Shown: in pieces, positions 11,379-19,303 of the stretch
Numbering within the stretch: position 1 is the first letter of the stretch
How the letters are laid out: every line of letters begins with the position of its first letter
Translations under genes and position numbers: made by a program
Notes under the pieces: generated by a model
What the model saw: only the letters and a program-made list of their open reading frames with translations
Database searches by the model: none
Told to the model about the DNA's origin: nothing
NCBI GenBank assembly: GCA_033762625.1
Contig: JANRLI010000016.1
Coordinates: 1-64,000, forward strand
DNA: 64,000 nucleotides
Reading direction: 5' to 3'
DNA from: Alphaproteobacteria bacterium
GTDB lineage: Bacteria > Pseudomonadota > Alphaproteobacteria > UBA9219 > RGZA01

Positions 11379-12200
11379 CTAGAACAGCTTCAGCACATTC
11401 TGCTGTGCCTGATTTGAAATACTAAGCGCGGAGATGCCAAGCGAGTTTTTAACTTGCAGCGCAAGCAGATTTGCCGCCTGCTCGTTAATATCATCCAACG
11501 TCAGATTATCCGATGCTTCCTTCAAGGTGTTAATCGAGTTGGAAATAAAATCCGAACGGGTGCTGATAATTGTCGCATTATCGCTGATATTTGCCGCGGT
11601 CGTGCGAAGCTTGGTCGATGCCGTTGTTAAATTGCTGAATGCAGCATTGATATCGCTGTCATTGGCAAACGCATTTGTTGATGCAGCAACCCCCAAACCT
11701 GTGGACGTCAAATCCGTATTTGCGATTGTCAGAGTGCTGGTGCTGGTTTCATTGAAATTGACGGTAAGTGCACTTGATGTGCCATCAATCAGGTTACGGC
11801 CATTTAAACTTGAATCCGCAACAATCCCGTCAATCTGGCTGCGCAAATCATCAAATTGCTGGGCAAAGGCCGCTCTGGCGGTCGGGTCTTGGGTTTGCAA
11901 AGCAGCGGTGGCAATACCCTTTGCCTGATCCACCAGTTTGGATACTGCATCAATTCCGTTATTGGCCGCATTCACGGTTTGCAACGCAGTTGAAACGCCG
12001 TCTTTGACATTCGATAAATCGTTGGCGCGGTCTAAAAATGCCTGACTTGCGAAGAATGCGGTTGCGCCGTCCAGTGCCGAATTGACCTTTTTGCCGGTTG
12101 CCAGTTTTTGCTGCGCGGATTGCAGCGCATTGGCTGTCTGTTGCAGCGAGGTTAAACTGGTTTTGGCAGAAGACGATAAGGATACATTTGAAACAGCCAT
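11379..12200 (-). CDS. flagellin
   Basis: Filament protein of the flagellum. The D0/D1 helices are clear: the start MAVSNVSLSSSAKTSLTSLQQTA at the N-terminus and LLALQVKNSLGISALSISNQAQQ at the C-terminus, with a short variable middle. At 273 residues it matches the short alphaproteobacterial flagellins. The ATG at 12200 follows GGGGAA; codons upstream of it are open but AT-rich and implausible. A terminator separates it from the RcdA-like gene upstream, so it is transcribed on its own. No other flagellar gene is in the window. Confidence 0.93.
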   Translation of the reverse strand: MAVSNVSLSSSAKTSLTSLQQTANALQSAQQKLATGKKVNSALDGATAFFASQAFLDRANDLSNVKDGVSTALQTVNAANNGIDAVSKLVDQAKGIATAALQTQDPTARAAFAQQFDDLRSQIDGIVADSSLNGRNLIDGTSSALTVNFNETSTSTLTIANTDLTSTGLGVAASTNAFANDSDINAAFSNLTTASTKLRTTAANISDNATIISTRSDFISNSINTLKEASDNLTLDDINEQAANLLALQVKNSLGISALSISNQAQQNVLKLF

Positions 12201-12263
12201 CGGATATTCCCCTAAAAAATAACACTTAAAATAAATAAACCAAAAAACCACAGTCCAAATAGC

Positions 12264-12296
12264 AAAAAGCCTGGCCAAAAACGACCAGGACTTTTT
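12264..12296. terminator. terminator between RcdA-like gene and flagellin
   Basis: AAAAAGCCTGGCC ... GACCAGGACTTTTT: a CCTGG/CCAGG stem flanked by A and T runs, usable in both directions. It ends the RcdA-like transcript before the flagellin gene. Confidence 0.65.
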
Positions 12297-12323
12297 CCCG
12301 TAACTTAAAAAACCAAAACTTTT

Positions 12324-12791
12324 TTAATTCGCGATCTGCAATGCCGTCACGCCCATCTTTGAAAGACGTGCGGGGTCAATGCCGTGCGCGGGCTGGCCAC
12401 GTACTTGTTCATCAAGACGTGCAACACGCATATACAATTTGTGAGTGCGGTCTAAAAGACTGCGCAACCCTTGTGGCAATTCTTCCATATCCGGGCCGGT
12501 ATCATCGGTGCATTCAGGGCCACCGCCAAGCGCAAAGGCCGGAGCCTGAAATTGTTCACGGGTGATTTCACCGCTGTTCACGGCTTTCATCGCAAGCAAC
12601 CAGGTCATGATTTGAATAAGGCGCGCAGAAACGCGGGTGTGGTGATAGCCAATATGCAGGCAATCAGGAAGGTTTAAACTTTTACGATCCGATTGTTCGT
12701 GGAATGCGATATAATTACGCGCTTCCAGCGTCAAGGCAACACCTTCATCAAAGGTGCGGTCAATCGGGTTCTTGATCACGGACTTTTTCAT
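12324..12791 (-). CDS. rcdA: DUF1465 protein, RcdA-like regulator of CtrA degradation
   Basis: A 155-residue DUF1465 protein. The family includes Caulobacter RcdA, an adaptor that helps ClpXP degrade CtrA at the swarmer-to-stalked transition. The core signature is visible as SARLIQIMTWLLAMKAVNSGEIT in the middle, followed by ELPQGLRSLL and a run of helices (HKLYMRVARLDEQV). The N-terminal region is longer than in some members. The gene lies just upstream of flagellin on the same strand, separated by a terminator. Together with the SciP-like protein at 47.0 kb it points to a CtrA circuit. The exact role in this organism is inferred from the family. Confidence 0.8.
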   Translation of the reverse strand: MKKSVIKNPIDRTFDEGVALTLEARNYIAFHEQSDRKSLNLPDCLHIGYHHTRVSARLIQIMTWLLAMKAVNSGEITREQFQAPAFALGGGPECTDDTGPDMEELPQGLRSLLDRTHKLYMRVARLDEQVRGQPAHGIDPARLSKMGVTALQIAN

Positions 12792-13371
12792 TGGATAGAA
12801 GCTCCCCTAGTTAACTAGCCTAACGTCATCCCGTGAATGATTGGTTATTTTTACACCGCATTTGAGGTATTTACCTTGCTGGATACTTCCAAGGTAATCC
12901 CACATTGCGGCCTTCACTGGTTTATGCGCTGGCTTGTGGTTTAGTCGGGGCATCATGCGGGTAAGTCCTTAAAAAAAATCCAAGAAAACCTTAGCAAAAG
13001 GTGAAAATGGAATTATGAATAATGCCCTTAAACCGCCCTGCACCGTAGGCAGAATCAGGCTTTTTTCGGGGGCAGCGCCGGGGTCGTTCACCTTTCATTT
13101 ACGAAAAACTTGTGGGAAGGCATCCGAAAAATGCAAGCCTGTGGCTCACTTCTTTAACAAAGCAAAAAAATGTCGTTAAAACACTATGAACATCTTGCGT
13201 TCAGGCGTCAGTCATGGTTCAAAGATGGCTCTTTTCCGCCCACGCGGAGAATAATCTGGCGTAGTCGCGGTTGTGCCATAAGGTACAGAGCAGTCACGCA
13301 AAAGACGGCCTTGAGTGGTTGCGTCACCCGCGTAGCGGAAGACGCAGAACGAATGGCCAAAAATGAATTAT
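12792..13371. other. intergenic region, no gene seen
   Basis: No convincing ORF or ribosome binding site on either strand. The only structure I noted is a hairpin at 13320-13346 (TGCGTC ... GACGCA, with an inner CCGC-GTA-GCGG), 26 bp upstream of the tRNA. It may terminate upstream transcription or belong to the tRNA leader. Confidence 0.5.
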
Positions 13372-13446
13372 TGGGGTGTAGCCAAGCGGTAAGGCAACGG
13401 ATTTTGATTCCGTCATTCCTAGGTTCGATCCCTAGCACCCCAACCA
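13372..13446 (+). tRNA. tRNA-Gln (anticodon TTG)
   Basis: A complete cloverleaf: acceptor TGGGGTG / CACCCCA, anticodon stem ACGGA/TCCGT around TTTTGAT, and T-arm CTAGG-TTCGATC-CCTAG. The anticodon TTG reads CAA and, by wobble, CAG. The discriminator A and the CCA tail are encoded. No integrase or duplicated tRNA end lies next to it, so there is no sign of an integrated element. Confidence 0.96.
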
Positions 13447-13649
13447 TTTACTCTGTCCTCCTTGATAACGCTCTAAGCCATATCTGACATTACGAACCTT
13501 TTATCACGTGAGGATGCGATGTCATAGTTCGGCGCTTGCAGATGCAAGACAAATGCCGCCCTGTGAGCATCCTTCGCGCGGATGCAAACTAATGCTTTAG
13601 CTGTATTTGATATGTGCTTTAGGCACTAAGGTGGCGGTTGCTGCGTTTC

Positions 13650-13669
13650 ATATGGCGCATGCGCCATAT
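13650..13669. promoter_or_regulatory. perfect 20-bp palindrome
   Basis: ATATGGCGCATGCGCCATAT reads the same on both strands with no spacer. It may be an operator or a cruciform-forming element; no factor can be assigned. Confidence 0.45.
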
Positions 13670-13793
13670 CCAGTGAACAGGTTCAGGATATTACTTAAGG
13701 AATAATTGCTGAGCATTGCTTTTTCCTGCATCACACCCTGCTTTCATACATCGAGCTGGCTCAACATTACAACAAATGGCGCAATAATTTAGC

Positions 13794-13810
13794 GTGGGAA
13801 ATTTTTCCAC
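13794..13810. promoter_or_regulatory. 17-bp palindromic site A (GTGGGAA-N3-TTyCCAC)
   Basis: GTGGGAAATTTTTCCAC, 74 bp upstream of the outer-membrane protein start. The same 17-bp pattern occurs twice upstream of the EK-repeat gene at 17356. Three matching sites in one 4-kb locus make this a probable operator of a shared regulator. Confidence 0.6.
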
Positions 13811-13839
13811 TTTACTTTTTTGCCAATATAATTGAGGTT

Positions 13840-13860
13840 TGGTCACAAATTCGTTGACCA
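13840..13860. promoter_or_regulatory. inverted repeat TGGTCA-N9-TGACCA
   Basis: Perfect 6-bp arms with a 9-nt spacer, ending 24 bp before the start codon at 13885. It probably overlaps the promoter or transcript start, as a repressor site would. Confidence 0.4.
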
Positions 13861-13884
13861 TCAATTTTAATCTAAGGATTAGTT

Positions 13885-14715
13885 ATGAAAAAATTGCGCT
13901 TCTTAACTGCCGCTGCATGTGCACTTATTCTCTGCGGCACACAGGCTGAAGCAGCAGCATCCGCGAAACCTGTAAAGCCGTCCAAAGAGGTTGAGCAAAG
14001 CGTTGGTGAATCCAACGGGTATAAGTTCAAGGTCGGCACCGGATTTGATTATAGCTCTGGCAATTACGGAAGCGCGAGCAATACCGAAATATGGTACGTA
14101 CCCGTTACTGGTAAAGTTGAACGTGATAACTGGACATTGAAGTTGACCATTCCCTGGCTCAGCATCACTGGCCCCGGCGCTGTTGTTGGCGGCGGTGGAA
14201 CAGGCGTGACACGCGCTCCTGCTGTCGTAACCACGACTGAATCCGGATTGGGTGATATGGTAGGATCGCTGGGTTACAGCCTTGAATTACCCAATGCGTT
14301 TTTTGTTGATGTGACAGGTAAAATTAAATTCCCAACAGGTGATTTCAACAAAGGCCTGGGGACGGGCGAAGCCGACTATACAGGCCTTATCGATATCACC
14401 AAACAAATCGGCATCGTGTCGTTGTTTGCAGGCGGTGGATACAAGATTACCGGCACTAACAGCACCCTTAATCTACACAATGTGCCATTGGCAAATGTTG
14501 GCGCAGGTATTGACGCAACCCCGCAGCTAAACCTTGGCACATCGTATGATTGGCGTGAATCTGCATCGGGCCGCGATAACCCCAGCGAAAGTACCTTCTA
14601 TGCTAATTATAAGCTGACCAAGCAAATAAATGTACAAGGCTACGGCGTTGTTGGTTATTCCGATGGCAGTCCGGATTATGGCATTGGCTTAATGCTGGGA
14701 TACAAGTTCCAGTAA
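13885..14715 (+). CDS. outer-membrane beta-barrel protein, transporter-like
   Basis: A 276-residue exported protein with a clear signal peptide (KKLRFLTAAACALILCGTQAEA, cut after AEA). The mature part is built of alternating strands (EIWYVPVTGKVERDNWTLKLTIPW) and glycine-rich turns. It ends YGIGLMLGYKFQ, close to the usual aromatic C-terminus of barrels except for the final Gln. It resembles the MetA/transporter family of small outer-membrane channels (PF13557-like), though I cannot fix the family. The ATG has an AAGGA ribosome binding site. A strong terminator follows. The upstream 17-bp palindrome links it to the DUF6502/EK-repeat locus. Confidence 0.75.
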   Translation: MKKLRFLTAAACALILCGTQAEAAASAKPVKPSKEVEQSVGESNGYKFKVGTGFDYSSGNYGSASNTEIWYVPVTGKVERDNWTLKLTIPWLSITGPGAVVGGGGTGVTRAPAVVTTTESGLGDMVGSLGYSLELPNAFFVDVTGKIKFPTGDFNKGLGTGEADYTGLIDITKQIGIVSLFAGGGYKITGTNSTLNLHNVPLANVGAGIDATPQLNLGTSYDWRESASGRDNPSESTFYANYKLTKQINVQGYGVVGYSDGSPDYGIGLMLGYKFQ

Positions 14716-14740
14716 GCACCTTTTCATACATTAAATAAAA

Positions 14741-14770
14741 AGGCCCCTCCAATAATGAAGGGGCCTTTTT
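14741..14770 (+). terminator. rho-independent terminator
   Basis: AGGCCCCT / AGGGGCCT stem with a 10-nt loop, then TTTTT. It ends the barrel gene; a run of A before the stem lets it also act on minus-strand transcripts. Confidence 0.9.
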
Positions 14771-14801
14771 CGTTTGCACAACACCGAACACATCACAGTT
14801 A

Positions 14802-16367
14802 TTAATGCCTGCTACCGTGACCGCTATGGTCTTCTTTTTCAGGCTTTTCGACTTTCTCCGGTGTTTCTATCTTTTCAACTTTCTCTGGCTTTTCAACTTT
14901 TTCAACCTTCTCAACTTTCTCTACCTTTTCAACTTTTTCAACCTTCTCGACTTTTTCTACCTTTTCTACCTTTTCTACCTTTTCAACTTTTTCAACTTTC
15001 TCGACCTTCTCGACTTTTTCTACAGCTTCAATTTTTTCTACGCGTTCTACGCCACTGCCATGCCCACTATTATCGGTGCGTTCGATTTTTTCATTCGGCA
15101 GCACCTCGTGACCAGAGCCATTACTGCCTGATCCACCGCTACCCGAATGATCTTCATGCCCAGAACCACCCGAAGATGAACCGCTATTAGAGTTTTCATC
15201 ATGCGAACCTTCATGGCTAGAACTTCCGTGGCCAGAGCTATCACCACTGGAATTGATATCGCCATCTGTTGTTCGCCCACCATGCGATCCAGATGAATCA
15301 TCGCCCCTGCCTTCATCGCGGCTGCGTTCATGGTTTTGATGGGTGATTGGTTCAGGACTATCCTTAAACGAACGTACATCCACCCCATCATCCGTGCCGC
15401 GCGGGCCAGAAAGAATAACGCGCTCACCTGAACGGAGATTCCGCCCATGCACAGCCACATCATCGATAACAGCTTTACCTTGCGCATCATGGCCAGCATA
15501 GCCTTCCAGTGAAATAAAATCTGCCTTCTTACGTGCATCATCATTTTCACGTGATATATCATCGGCCACCAATTCACGGCCATTCCATGCACCTTTCACA
15601 ACCACGCGTTCGGCGGCCCGTATGCTCGGCAAGGCGGATTTATCAATCACAACGGGGGTCTCACCCACGCGTGCCAAGCCAGCCGCATTAATGGCCAGAC
15701 GCCCAATCACACGATCCGGAAGCGAAGGTGCTTTGGGTTCCACATGGCTTGCAACCAAACGCCCAAGCGGATCTCGCAAGCCACTCACCCGTATATTCTG
15801 GCCAAGCGCAAGGCCATGCCACGCAGGCGAATTGATGCGAACCTGTTCATTCATGACACGCACCAAATGCCGTGCCGGATCAATATGCGTTACAGGACCT
15901 TCGACTGAACGATGCACCTCGATGGAACGCGCTACCAATGATGTTGAACGCGGCATAGTCTCCGCAATAACTTTGACATATTGGCCAAGTTTCAAATTTT
16001 TTGCCTGCGTTTTGCTTTCACCATCTGTGACAGGAGTATCGTCGTCATAGGTCACGCGTAGCCCGTTTATGCAAACACTGCCATAGGCATAAATGGTACC
16101 GCTGATATAGATGGTCTTTATATCATCATCATTGTTGATACCCGTACCGCCAACCCCGCGATCTGCGCGCACTCCTGTGCCGCCAAATCCTTTATCATCA
16201 CCATGACCTGTACCGCCAATCGCGCCGGGTTGAATACCCGTACCGCCAAATCCTTTATCTAAATATCCATTTGCCATGCGGCATGGGTTGTCGGCTGCGC
16301 GCAACGGTCCGGCAACACCAAGCAATGCCAACAACAACCACAAAAGCAGCTTATTTTTTTGTACCAT
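14802..16367 (-). CDS. DUF5666 exported protein with GGTG motifs and a VEK repeat tail
   Basis: A 521-residue secreted protein. After a signal peptide (LLLWLLLALLGVAGPLRAA) come four GGTG motifs within 45 residues (GFGGTG, AIGGTG, GFGGTG, GVGGTG). Then follow OB-like repeats of the DUF5666 type (YISGTIYAYGSVCINGLRV, with related strands to about residue 320), a long Ser/Gly/His-rich linker and a C-terminal run of 15 VEK triplets with EKPEK variants. The ATG at 16367 has an AGGAAG site and overlaps the DUF6502 gene by 17 bp, so the two are translationally coupled. DUF5666 proteins with GGTG motifs often sit beside DUF6502 genes; their function is unknown. A surface or periplasmic location is likely. 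Confidence 0.8.
   Translation of the reverse strand: MVQKNKLLLWLLLALLGVAGPLRAADNPCRMANGYLDKGFGGTGIQPGAIGGTGHGDDKGFGGTGVRADRGVGGTGINNDDDIKTIYISGTIYAYGSVCINGLRVTYDDDTPVTDGESKTQAKNLKLGQYVKVIAETMPRSTSLVARSIEVHRSVEGPVTHIDPARHLVRVMNEQVRINSPAWHGLALGQNIRVSGLRDPLGRLVASHVEPKAPSLPDRVIGRLAINAAGLARVGETPVVIDKSALPSIRAAERVVVKGAWNGRELVADDISRENDDARKKADFISLEGYAGHDAQGKAVIDDVAVHGRNLRSGERVILSGPRGTDDGVDVRSFKDSPEPITHQNHERSRDEGRGDDSSGSHGGRTTDGDINSSGDSSGHGSSSHEGSHDENSNSGSSSGGSGHEDHSGSGGSGSNGSGHEVLPNEKIERTDNSGHGSGVERVEKIEAVEKVEKVEKVEKVEKVEKVEKVEKVEKVEKVEKVEKVEKVEKVEKPEKVEKIETPEKVEKPEKEDHSGHGSRH
14890..15024 (-). repeat. 9-bp tandem repeat coding VEK x15
   Basis: About fifteen 9-bp units coding Val-Glu-Lys, with silent variation in the valine codon (GTT, GTA, GTC). 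The frame is kept throughout, so the array is coding and probably changes length by slippage. Confidence 0.85.
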
Positions 16368-17181
16368 GCTTCTCTTCCTGCTCGTCATACAGATACATGC
16401 CAAGCGTCATCCGATGACGAGGCCCTGCGCGCCCTTTGTCCGTAGTTGCCAGTTCTTCAGCGCGGCGATAGACCTTCTTTAAAAGCTCCATACCCTCCGT
16501 ATTCACTAATGTGCGCAGCTCAAGGATGGCCGCTTCAGATAAACCGTCATGAAAAGCACTACGATCAAAATGACCGCCGTGCTCCAGCTCCATATTCGTG
16601 GCAGAGGCCGCCATGTGATCGTGGATCTGCCGCGTAAAGAACCGAAGTTTATTGGTAAAGTCCTGCGTTGGTAAAAACGCTTCTTTCTTCAACGTAAGAA
16701 GATTATCCGCATCCACATCAACCAAACCCAACCGCTGCAATTCTTCCAGATGCACTTTGGCCCGAACATCTTTGGAGACGCTCTCTACCAGCATGGTAAA
16801 GGTTTTTGTTTTGGTATCGGTGCTAGCATAGGGAAGTTTTAACGGCACCTTGTGCTTATCCAAAAAAATTGGATTGGTCATCCATTCGGCTATCACCGCA
16901 AACAACGGCGAACTTTCTTTTGGTGATTCTTCGGAGCCTTCAGCCTCTTCCATCAAGCTGGTAATATCTTTGCGATGCAAACCGGTCAGTACAGCCAACT
17001 GGCTATGTGATATTTTCGCGGGCTGCGCTTCCAAAATCTTGCGGCCACTTTCAAAAAATACGCGCTTAGACAAATCCACAAACTCGCGGTGCGAAACGCC
17101 ATGCTGTAGCAACAGCCGCACCAATGGCTGCAGCAGGTGGCGCAACGCTTGCTTCAACAGATTTTTCTTATTTTTTTTCAC
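16351..17181 (-). CDS. DUF6502 family protein, HTH-like
   Basis: A 276-residue cytoplasmic protein matching the DUF6502 pattern: LRHLLQPLVRLLLQHGVSHREFVDLSKRVF near the N-terminus, then ISHSQLAVLTGLHRKDITSLM, which reads as a helix-turn-helix (residues ~58-78). No signal or membrane segment is present. It begins with GTG at 17181, divergent from the EK-repeat gene, and its 3' end overlaps the start of the DUF5666 gene. The HTH and position make it the natural candidate for a regulator of this locus, acting at the GTGGGAA palindromes in its own upstream region. That is inference; the family has no established function I can cite. Confidence 0.75.
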   Translation of the reverse strand: MKKNKKNLLKQALRHLLQPLVRLLLQHGVSHREFVDLSKRVFFESGRKILEAQPAKISHSQLAVLTGLHRKDITSLMEEAEGSEESPKESSPLFAVIAEWMTNPIFLDKHKVPLKLPYASTDTKTKTFTMLVESVSKDVRAKVHLEELQRLGLVDVDADNLLTLKKEAFLPTQDFTNKLRFFTRQIHDHMAASATNMELEHGGHFDRSAFHDGLSEAAILELRTLVNTEGMELLKKVYRRAEELATTDKGRAGPRHRMTLGMYLYDEQEEKHGTKK

Positions 17182-17271
17182 CCGTCTATTTCCCTACTAA
17201 GCCTATGAATTTGCAACCAAGTTTATCAACGGAGCTCGTTTATTTACATGGTACCACAAAAGCGTATTGAC

Positions 17272-17288
17272 GTGGGAAAAAATTCCAC
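17272..17288. promoter_or_regulatory. 17-bp palindromic site B
   Basis: GTGGGAAAAAATTCCAC in the divergent gap between the DUF6502 and EK-repeat genes, 34 bp from site C (start to start, about three helical turns). Same pattern as the site at 13794. Confidence 0.6.
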
Positions 17289-17305
17289 ATATAACATCTT
17301 TATTC

Positions 17306-17322
17306 GTGGGAATGTTTCCCAC
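17306..17322. promoter_or_regulatory. 17-bp palindromic site C
   Basis: GTGGGAA-TGT-TTCCCAC, the best copy: perfect 7-bp arms. It ends 33 bp before the start codon at 17356, so it likely overlaps the core promoter or transcript start. Confidence 0.65.
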
Positions 17323-17355
17323 GTTGTATTTATGTCTCTTTAGCGAGGTTTTACA

Positions 17356-17895
17356 ATGACTTATAAAGCAATTGCTCTTGGTTTGGCCCTGGGCCTTATG
17401 GCTGGAACCAGCCTATCCACCACCGCACATGCCGCCTTTATGGTGGAGCGGGTAGAAACCGTCCGTCAGGAAAAAGTAGAAAAGCCAGAAAAGGCTGAAA
17501 AGGCAGCGCGTCCTGAAAAAGCGGAAAAAGTAGAAAAAGCAGAGCGTCCTGAAAAAGCAGAAAAGGTAGAAAAAGCCGAACGTCCTGAAAAAGCAGAAAA
17601 GGTAGAAAAAGCAGAGCGTCCTGAAAAAGCAGAAAAAGTAGAAAAAGCAGAACGTCCTGAAAAAGCAGAAAAAGTAGAAAAAGCAGAACGCCCTGAAAAA
17701 GCAGAAAAGGTAGAAAAAGCAGAGCGTCCTGAAAAAGCAGAAAAAGTAGAAAAAGCAGAACGCCCTGAAAAAGCAGAAAAGGTAGAAAAAGCAGAACGCC
17801 CTGAACATGCAGAACGTCCAGAGCACGCTGAACGTCCAGAACATGCTGAACACCCAGAGCATGCTGAACGTCCAGAACATGGCAGCCACGATTAA
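17356..17895 (+). CDS. exported EK-rich repeat protein
   Basis: A 179-residue protein with a signal peptide (AIALGLALGLMAGTSLSTTAHA, cut after AHA). The mature part is almost entirely repeats: eight exact 12-residue units KAEKVEKAERPE, then five shorter PEHAER-like units ending in GSHD. It is extremely charged, predicted helical, and without cysteines or aromatics. The KVEK core recurs in the DUF5666 protein two genes away. The ATG has a GAGG site. Two 17-bp palindromes lie upstream. A periplasmic or surface spacer, polyelectrolyte or histidine-tipped metal binder are possibilities; no function is established. Confidence 0.8.
   Translation: MTYKAIALGLALGLMAGTSLSTTAHAAFMVERVETVRQEKVEKPEKAEKAARPEKAEKVEKAERPEKAEKVEKAERPEKAEKVEKAERPEKAEKVEKAERPEKAEKVEKAERPEKAEKVEKAERPEKAEKVEKAERPEKAEKVEKAERPEHAERPEHAERPEHAEHPEHAERPEHGSHD
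17518..17805 (+). repeat. 36-bp tandem repeat, 8 units
   Basis: Eight in-frame 36-bp units with only synonymous differences (GCA/GCC/GCG, GAG/GAA, CGT/CGC). Near identity suggests recent expansion or gene conversion. Confidence 0.9.
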
Positions 17896-17922
17896 TTCGC
17901 TGAACATGTTACTGTTCAATAA

Positions 17923-17947
17923 AAACGGGGGCTTTATGCCCCCGTTT
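17923..17947. terminator. bidirectional terminator
   Basis: AAACGGGGGC / GCCCCCGTTT 10-bp stem with a 5-nt loop. The T run is better on the minus strand (CGTTTTTATTG), so it serves the TerC operon as well as the EK-repeat gene. Confidence 0.85.
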
Positions 17948-18040
17948 CACTATTATATGACTGAAGGCATTAGCCCAACTTCAATCAAAATTGAAAGTCT
18001 GGCAAAAGCGAGATGATTGAAAGTTCAGCAGCGCGCGGTT

Positions 18041-19036
18041 TTATAATCGCGCGACCTTGGTGGTCTTAAGTAGAGAAAAAATAATCCCCGAAGCCAGAAT
18101 AGCAAAGGTGATAGACAAGGAAATGCTTGGATCCATCTTACCTACCAGTTGGTTCCAGAAAATTTTTCCGCCGATAAAAATCAGAACAGCCGAAAGGGCG
18201 TATTTCAAATAAACAAAGCGATGCATCATCGCCGCCAGCGCAAAATAAAGCGCCCGCAAGCCTAAAATTGCAAAGATATTGCTCGTATAAACAATATAAG
18301 GATCGGTTGTGATAGCAAAGATTGCTGGCACTGAATCAACCGCAAAAATGATATCCACAAACTCGATCATCAGCAGCGCAAGAAATAGCGGAGTTGCAAA
18401 ACGCGCCATTTTTCCAGTAGCCGGATCTGTCTTTTTAATGAAAAACTTTTCGCCATGCAGATCATCGGTTACGCGCATGTGCTTGCGCAGAAACTTAACA
18501 AGCTTATTTTCACCCATATCCTTTTGATGGGCGCTGGCAAAAAGCATTTTAATGCCTGTCAGCACTAAGAACGTACCAAAGACATAAAGCACCCAGCTAA
18601 ACTGCGTTACAAGCGTAGCGCCAAGGGCAATCATGATGCCGCGCAGGATTACAACACCCAGAATGCCCCAAAACAGCACACGGTATTGATACTTCTGCGG
18701 GATCGCGAAATACGTAAAAATCAGAGAGATAACAAATATATTATCCAGGGCTAAGGTTTTCTCGACAATAAAGCCTGTCAGATAATTCATGCCGGAATCC
18801 GGCCCCATTTCCCACCATATCCAACCGCCAAACAACAGCGCAATCGCGATATAGCCTGCGCTCATCCACAGGCTCTCTTGTGCGTTAATCACATGATGGT
18901 CTTTATGCAAAAGACCCAGATCAGCCACAAGCAATGTTATCACGATGCCAATAAACAGAAACCATACCCATGCTTCCTTACCCAAAAAATCAGAGTTCAG
19001 AAGTTCCATCACAGAATCCATGGGTATCATTTCCAT
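18041..19036 (-). CDS. TerC family integral membrane protein (Alx-like)
   Basis: A polytopic TerC/Alx family protein of ~331 residues with about nine membrane segments. Both family signatures are present: EKTLALDNIFVISLIF near residue 90 and FVDIIFAVDSVPAIFAIT near residue 220, whose acidic residues line the ion path. Studied members export manganese or take part in metal handling during membrane protein maturation. I start it at the ATG at 19036; the ATG at 19021, with GGAA upstream, is equally possible. It lies 12 bp after the amphi-Trp gene and is the last gene of a three-gene operon with a structured leader. Confidence 0.9.
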   Translation of the reverse strand: MEMIPMDSVMELLNSDFLGKEAWVWFLFIGIVITLLVADLGLLHKDHHVINAQESLWMSAGYIAIALLFGGWIWWEMGPDSGMNYLTGFIVEKTLALDNIFVISLIFTYFAIPQKYQYRVLFWGILGVVILRGIMIALGATLVTQFSWVLYVFGTFLVLTGIKMLFASAHQKDMGENKLVKFLRKHMRVTDDLHGEKFFIKKTDPATGKMARFATPLFLALLMIEFVDIIFAVDSVPAIFAITTDPYIVYTSNIFAILGLRALYFALAAMMHRFVYLKYALSAVLIFIGGKIFWNQLVGKMDPSISLSITFAILASGIIFSLLKTTKVARL

Positions 19037-19048
19037 CAAAGTCGGCAG

Positions 19049-19276
19049 TTAGTTTTTCCATTTAATCTGGAATTCGATCTCCTCGTTACGCCCTTCACGC
19101 TCATGCTCCACATTAACGGTTGCATGAGACGGTACATAGATGCGCTCGCCTTGAATTTGAATTTCGAACCGATCGCCTTTTTCAAGGCAATCGGCCAGAC
19201 GGCGCAACTTCTCAACAAACTGTTCAACGGGATAGCTTTTCTCGATATCGCGGCTTTTTAGTTTAGCGATAGCCAT
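19049..19276 (-). CDS. amphi-Trp domain protein
   Basis: A 75-residue protein matching the amphi-Trp domain: VEQFVEKLRRLADCLEKGDRFEIQIQGERIYVP, then VNVEHEREGRNEEIEFQIKW, with the terminal tryptophan. The function of the domain is unknown. The ATG at 19276 has a perfect AAGGAG site; a further ATG at 19291 has none. It sits between the DUF465-like gene and terC in a tight operon. Confidence 0.85.
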   Translation of the reverse strand: MAIAKLKSRDIEKSYPVEQFVEKLRRLADCLEKGDRFEIQIQGERIYVPSHATVNVEHEREGRNEEIEFQIKWKN

Positions 19277-19303
19277 GTTGTTCTCCTTCAAAAGTTGATT
19301 GGT

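Larger units (their letters stand above)
13447..13884. other. intergenic region with palindromes
   Basis: No gene seen between tRNA-Gln and the outer-membrane protein. The region holds a 20-bp palindrome, a copy of the 17-bp GTGGGAA-type palindrome and a further inverted repeat, listed separately. Confidence 0.5.

Noticed and set aside
13372-13446. tRNA-Gln as an attachment site for an integrated element
   Set aside because: No integrase gene, direct repeat of the tRNA 3' end or foreign-looking gene block lies on either side.
13170-13487. 105-codon open frame across the tRNA-Gln
   Set aside because: It reads through a complete tRNA gene, so it cannot be a conserved protein gene.
14890-15024. 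Short tandem repeat as a non-coding microsatellite
   Set aside because: The 9-bp period keeps the reading frame and varies at the third codon position of valine, so it belongs to the DUF5666 gene.
17518-17805. 36-bp direct repeats that look like a CRISPR array
   Set aside because: The units are directly adjacent without spacers, stay in frame and differ only at synonymous positions. It is a coding tandem repeat; no cas gene is nearby.
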